From Muricoccus roseus (GTDB lineage Bacteria; Pseudomonadota; Alphaproteobacteria; Acetobacterales; Acetobacteraceae), in contig NZ_FQZF01000015.1 of the NCBI RefSeq assembly GCF_900141905.1, positions 1-64,000 on the forward strand: a stretch of 64,000 nt of DNA, written 5' to 3'. Under the pieces are notes generated by a model. It saw only the letters and a list, made by a program, of their open reading frames with translations. It was not told where the DNA came from and made no database searches. Positions within the stretch are counted from its first letter, which is position 1, and the number at the start of each line of letters is the position of its first letter. A program made the position numbers and the translations under genes. Shown in pieces: positions 62,802 to 64,000 of the stretch.

Positions 62802-62839
62802 CCCCGGCGGGTTCGTGCACCCCCGCGAACCCGCCGGGG
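62802..62839 (+). terminator. Hairpin after the PEP-CTERM gene, next to a C6/G6 element
   Basis: A perfect 14-bp stem (CCCCGGCGGGTTCG / CGAACCCGCCGGGG) with a 10-nt loop lies 65 nt after the PEP-CTERM stop and 25 nt before the next start. No T-run. A CCCCCC-AG-GGGGGG pair follows just before the next start and could fold around its G-rich RBS. Confidence 0.45.
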
Positions 62840-62864
62840 CTACCCCCCAGGGGGGAAGCCCCCC

Positions 62865-64000
62865 ATGATCGGGCGGATGATCGAAGCGATGCCCTGGCGC
62901 GCGGCCACCCTGGCCCTCGCCCTCCTCGCCGCTCCTGCCGGCGGCGCCGCGGCCCAGGGCCACGACACCCTCACCATCGGCCTCTCCCAGGCCACGGGCA
63001 CCTTCCACCCGAATATCGAGAGCATGCTGGCGAAGTCCTACATCCTGGGCTTCGCGCGCCGCCCCCTCACCGGCCATGGCCCGGACTGGCGCCCCACCTG
63101 CTTCGCCTGCGAGAGCATCCCCACGCTGGAGAACGGGCAGGTCGCGCTGGAGAACACGCCGGACGGCAAGCCCGGGATGCGCGTCACCTGGCGCCTGCGG
63201 GCAGACCTCCGCTGGGGCGACGGCCGGCCCGTGACCGCCGAGGACCTGCGCTTCGCCTGGGAAGCCGGACGCGCCTTCGAGACCGGCTTTGGCGGCGCCG
63301 AGTTCTACCGCCAAGCCTATGAGTTCCTCTCCGACGGCCCGCGCAGCGTCACCCTCCGCTTCGACCGCGTGAGCTTCGACGCGGGCAGCGCGGGCGGCTT
63401 CGAGCCCCTGCCCGCGCATATCGACCGCGCCATCTGGGAGGCCGATCGCCGCAACTACCGCTCCCGCACCGCCTATGACACGAACACGACGAATCCGGGC
63501 CTCTGGAACGGCCCCTATCGCATCACCGCCGTCCAGCCCGGCGCGGGCGTGACGCTGGAGCGCAACGACGCCTGGGCCGGCCCCGCCCCGGCCTTCCGCC
63601 GCATCAACATCCGCGTGGTGGAGAATTCCGCCGCCCTGGAAGCCCAGCTCCTCGCGGGGCAGCTGGACATGATCGCGGGCGAGCTTGGCCTCTCCCTCGA
63701 CCAGGCCATCGCGCTGGAGCGCCGCGCGCGGGGGCGCTTCCGCTTCGAATACCGTCCTGGCCTCGTCTGGGAACATCTCGACCTCAGGCTGGACAACCCG
63801 GTCCTGCGGGATGTCCGTGTCCGCCAGGCGCTGATGCTCGCCATCGACCGCCCGCGCATCGTGCAGAGCCTGTTCGACAACCGCCAGCCCGTGGCCGCCA
63901 CCGCGATCCATCCGGACGACCCGATGCTCGACCGGTCGCTCGCTCCCTGGCCGCACGACCCCGCCCGCGCCGCCGCCCTGCTGGAGGAAGCCGGCTGGCG
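62865..64000 (+). CDS. Peptide-type ABC substrate-binding protein (3' truncated by window)
   Basis: The open frame runs off the right edge (378 codons seen). It has a Sec-type signal (WRAATLALALLAAPAGGAAAQ), then the SBP_bac_5 core: TLTIGLSQATGTFHPNIES, LRADLRWGDGRPVTAEDLRFAWEAG, YDTNTTNPGLWNGPYRI and WEHLDLRLDNPVLRDVRVRQALMLAIDRPRI. The start is ambiguous between ATGs at 62865, 62877 and 62889; the G-run at 62851-62855 favours the first. Confidence 0.85.
   Translation, partial: MIGRMIEAMPWRAATLALALLAAPAGGAAAQGHDTLTIGLSQATGTFHPNIESMLAKSYILGFARRPLTGHGPDWRPTCFACESIPTLENGQVALENTPDGKPGMRVTWRLRADLRWGDGRPVTAEDLRFAWEAGRAFETGFGGAEFYRQAYEFLSDGPRSVTLRFDRVSFDAGSAGGFEPLPAHIDRAIWEADRRNYRSRTAYDTNTTNPGLWNGPYRITAVQPGAGVTLERNDAWAGPAPAFRRINIRVVENSAALEAQLLAGQLDMIAGELGLSLDQAIALERRARGRFRFEYRPGLVWEHLDLRLDNPVLRDVRVRQALMLAIDRPRIVQSLFDNRQPVAATAIHPDDPMLDRSLAPWPHDPARAAALLEEAGW

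Overview
The window is about 70 % G+C with dense, mostly intergenic-poor coding on both strands. Its content points to an alphaproteobacterium, most likely Acetobacteraceae of the Roseomonas type. The evidence is a split proton-translocating transhydrogenase (pntAA/pntAB/pntB), a GapR-type DUF2312 protein, COQ9 next to peptide deformylase and rpsU, a short L36, a hisZ-purA pair, an ScfR regulator beside isocitrate lyase, and several solute-binding proteins without permeases. No rRNA, tRNA, CRISPR array, insertion sequence or prophage is visible. Both edges cut a gene: an OmpA-family protein on the left and a peptide-binding protein on the right.

Layout. 0-11 kb: envelope proteins, COQ9/def/rpsU, an orphan dipeptide-type binding protein, a ChaC-like cyclotransferase, a methyltransferase and the transhydrogenase operon. 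11-18.6 kb: ABC1 kinase, M3 oligopeptidase, acyl-CoA ligase, small exported proteins, GapR, EI24 and DUF1244 proteins. 18.7-24.7 kb: a catabolic cluster of TctC-type binding protein, tartrate dehydrogenase, GntR regulator, glycerate kinase and pyruvate kinase. This matches the ttuC/ttuD/ttuE logic (tartrate to glycerate to 2-phosphoglycerate/PEP to pyruvate). The pyruvate kinase reading frame carries an in-frame N-terminal Cro/YdaS-like helix-turn-helix. 25-36 kb: Ada, glcF, hisZ-purA, a TPR/glycosyltransferase-like protein and an NMT1-type binding protein. 37-45 kb: glcE-glcD, rpmJ, an Hsp70-like ATPase, two TauE/SafE permeases, an Asp/Glu racemase and a cupin. 45-51 kb: a DapA-like aldolase, a second dipeptide-type binding protein, an amber-interrupted lipoprotein, aceA and divergent scfR. 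51-64 kb: DinB, a guanidinium exporter under a guanidine-II riboswitch, a second tartrate dehydrogenase-like gene, an HWE histidine kinase, a class A beta-lactamase divergent from an AmpR-like regulator, pyrE, mntH behind a long palindromic leader, and a PEP-CTERM protein behind a sigma-54 promoter.

Metabolic theme. C2/C3 acid use recurs: glcDEF (glycolate to glyoxylate), isocitrate lyase with ScfR, tartrate dehydrogenase paralogues, glycerate kinase and pyruvate kinase, together with orphan binding proteins for organic acids and peptides.

The most unusual structure is a dispersed intergenic repeat. Six composite copies (about 105-270 nt) and one isolated palindrome sit just after the 3' ends of genes. 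They are built from the same set of hairpin modules plus a conserved unpaired segment. Other points of interest are the HTH-pyruvate kinase fusion with an operator-like dyad, the mntH leader palindrome sharing a TGAAC-N4-GTTCA core with a second site, and the sigma-54 promoter with a possible upstream dyad before the PEP-CTERM gene.
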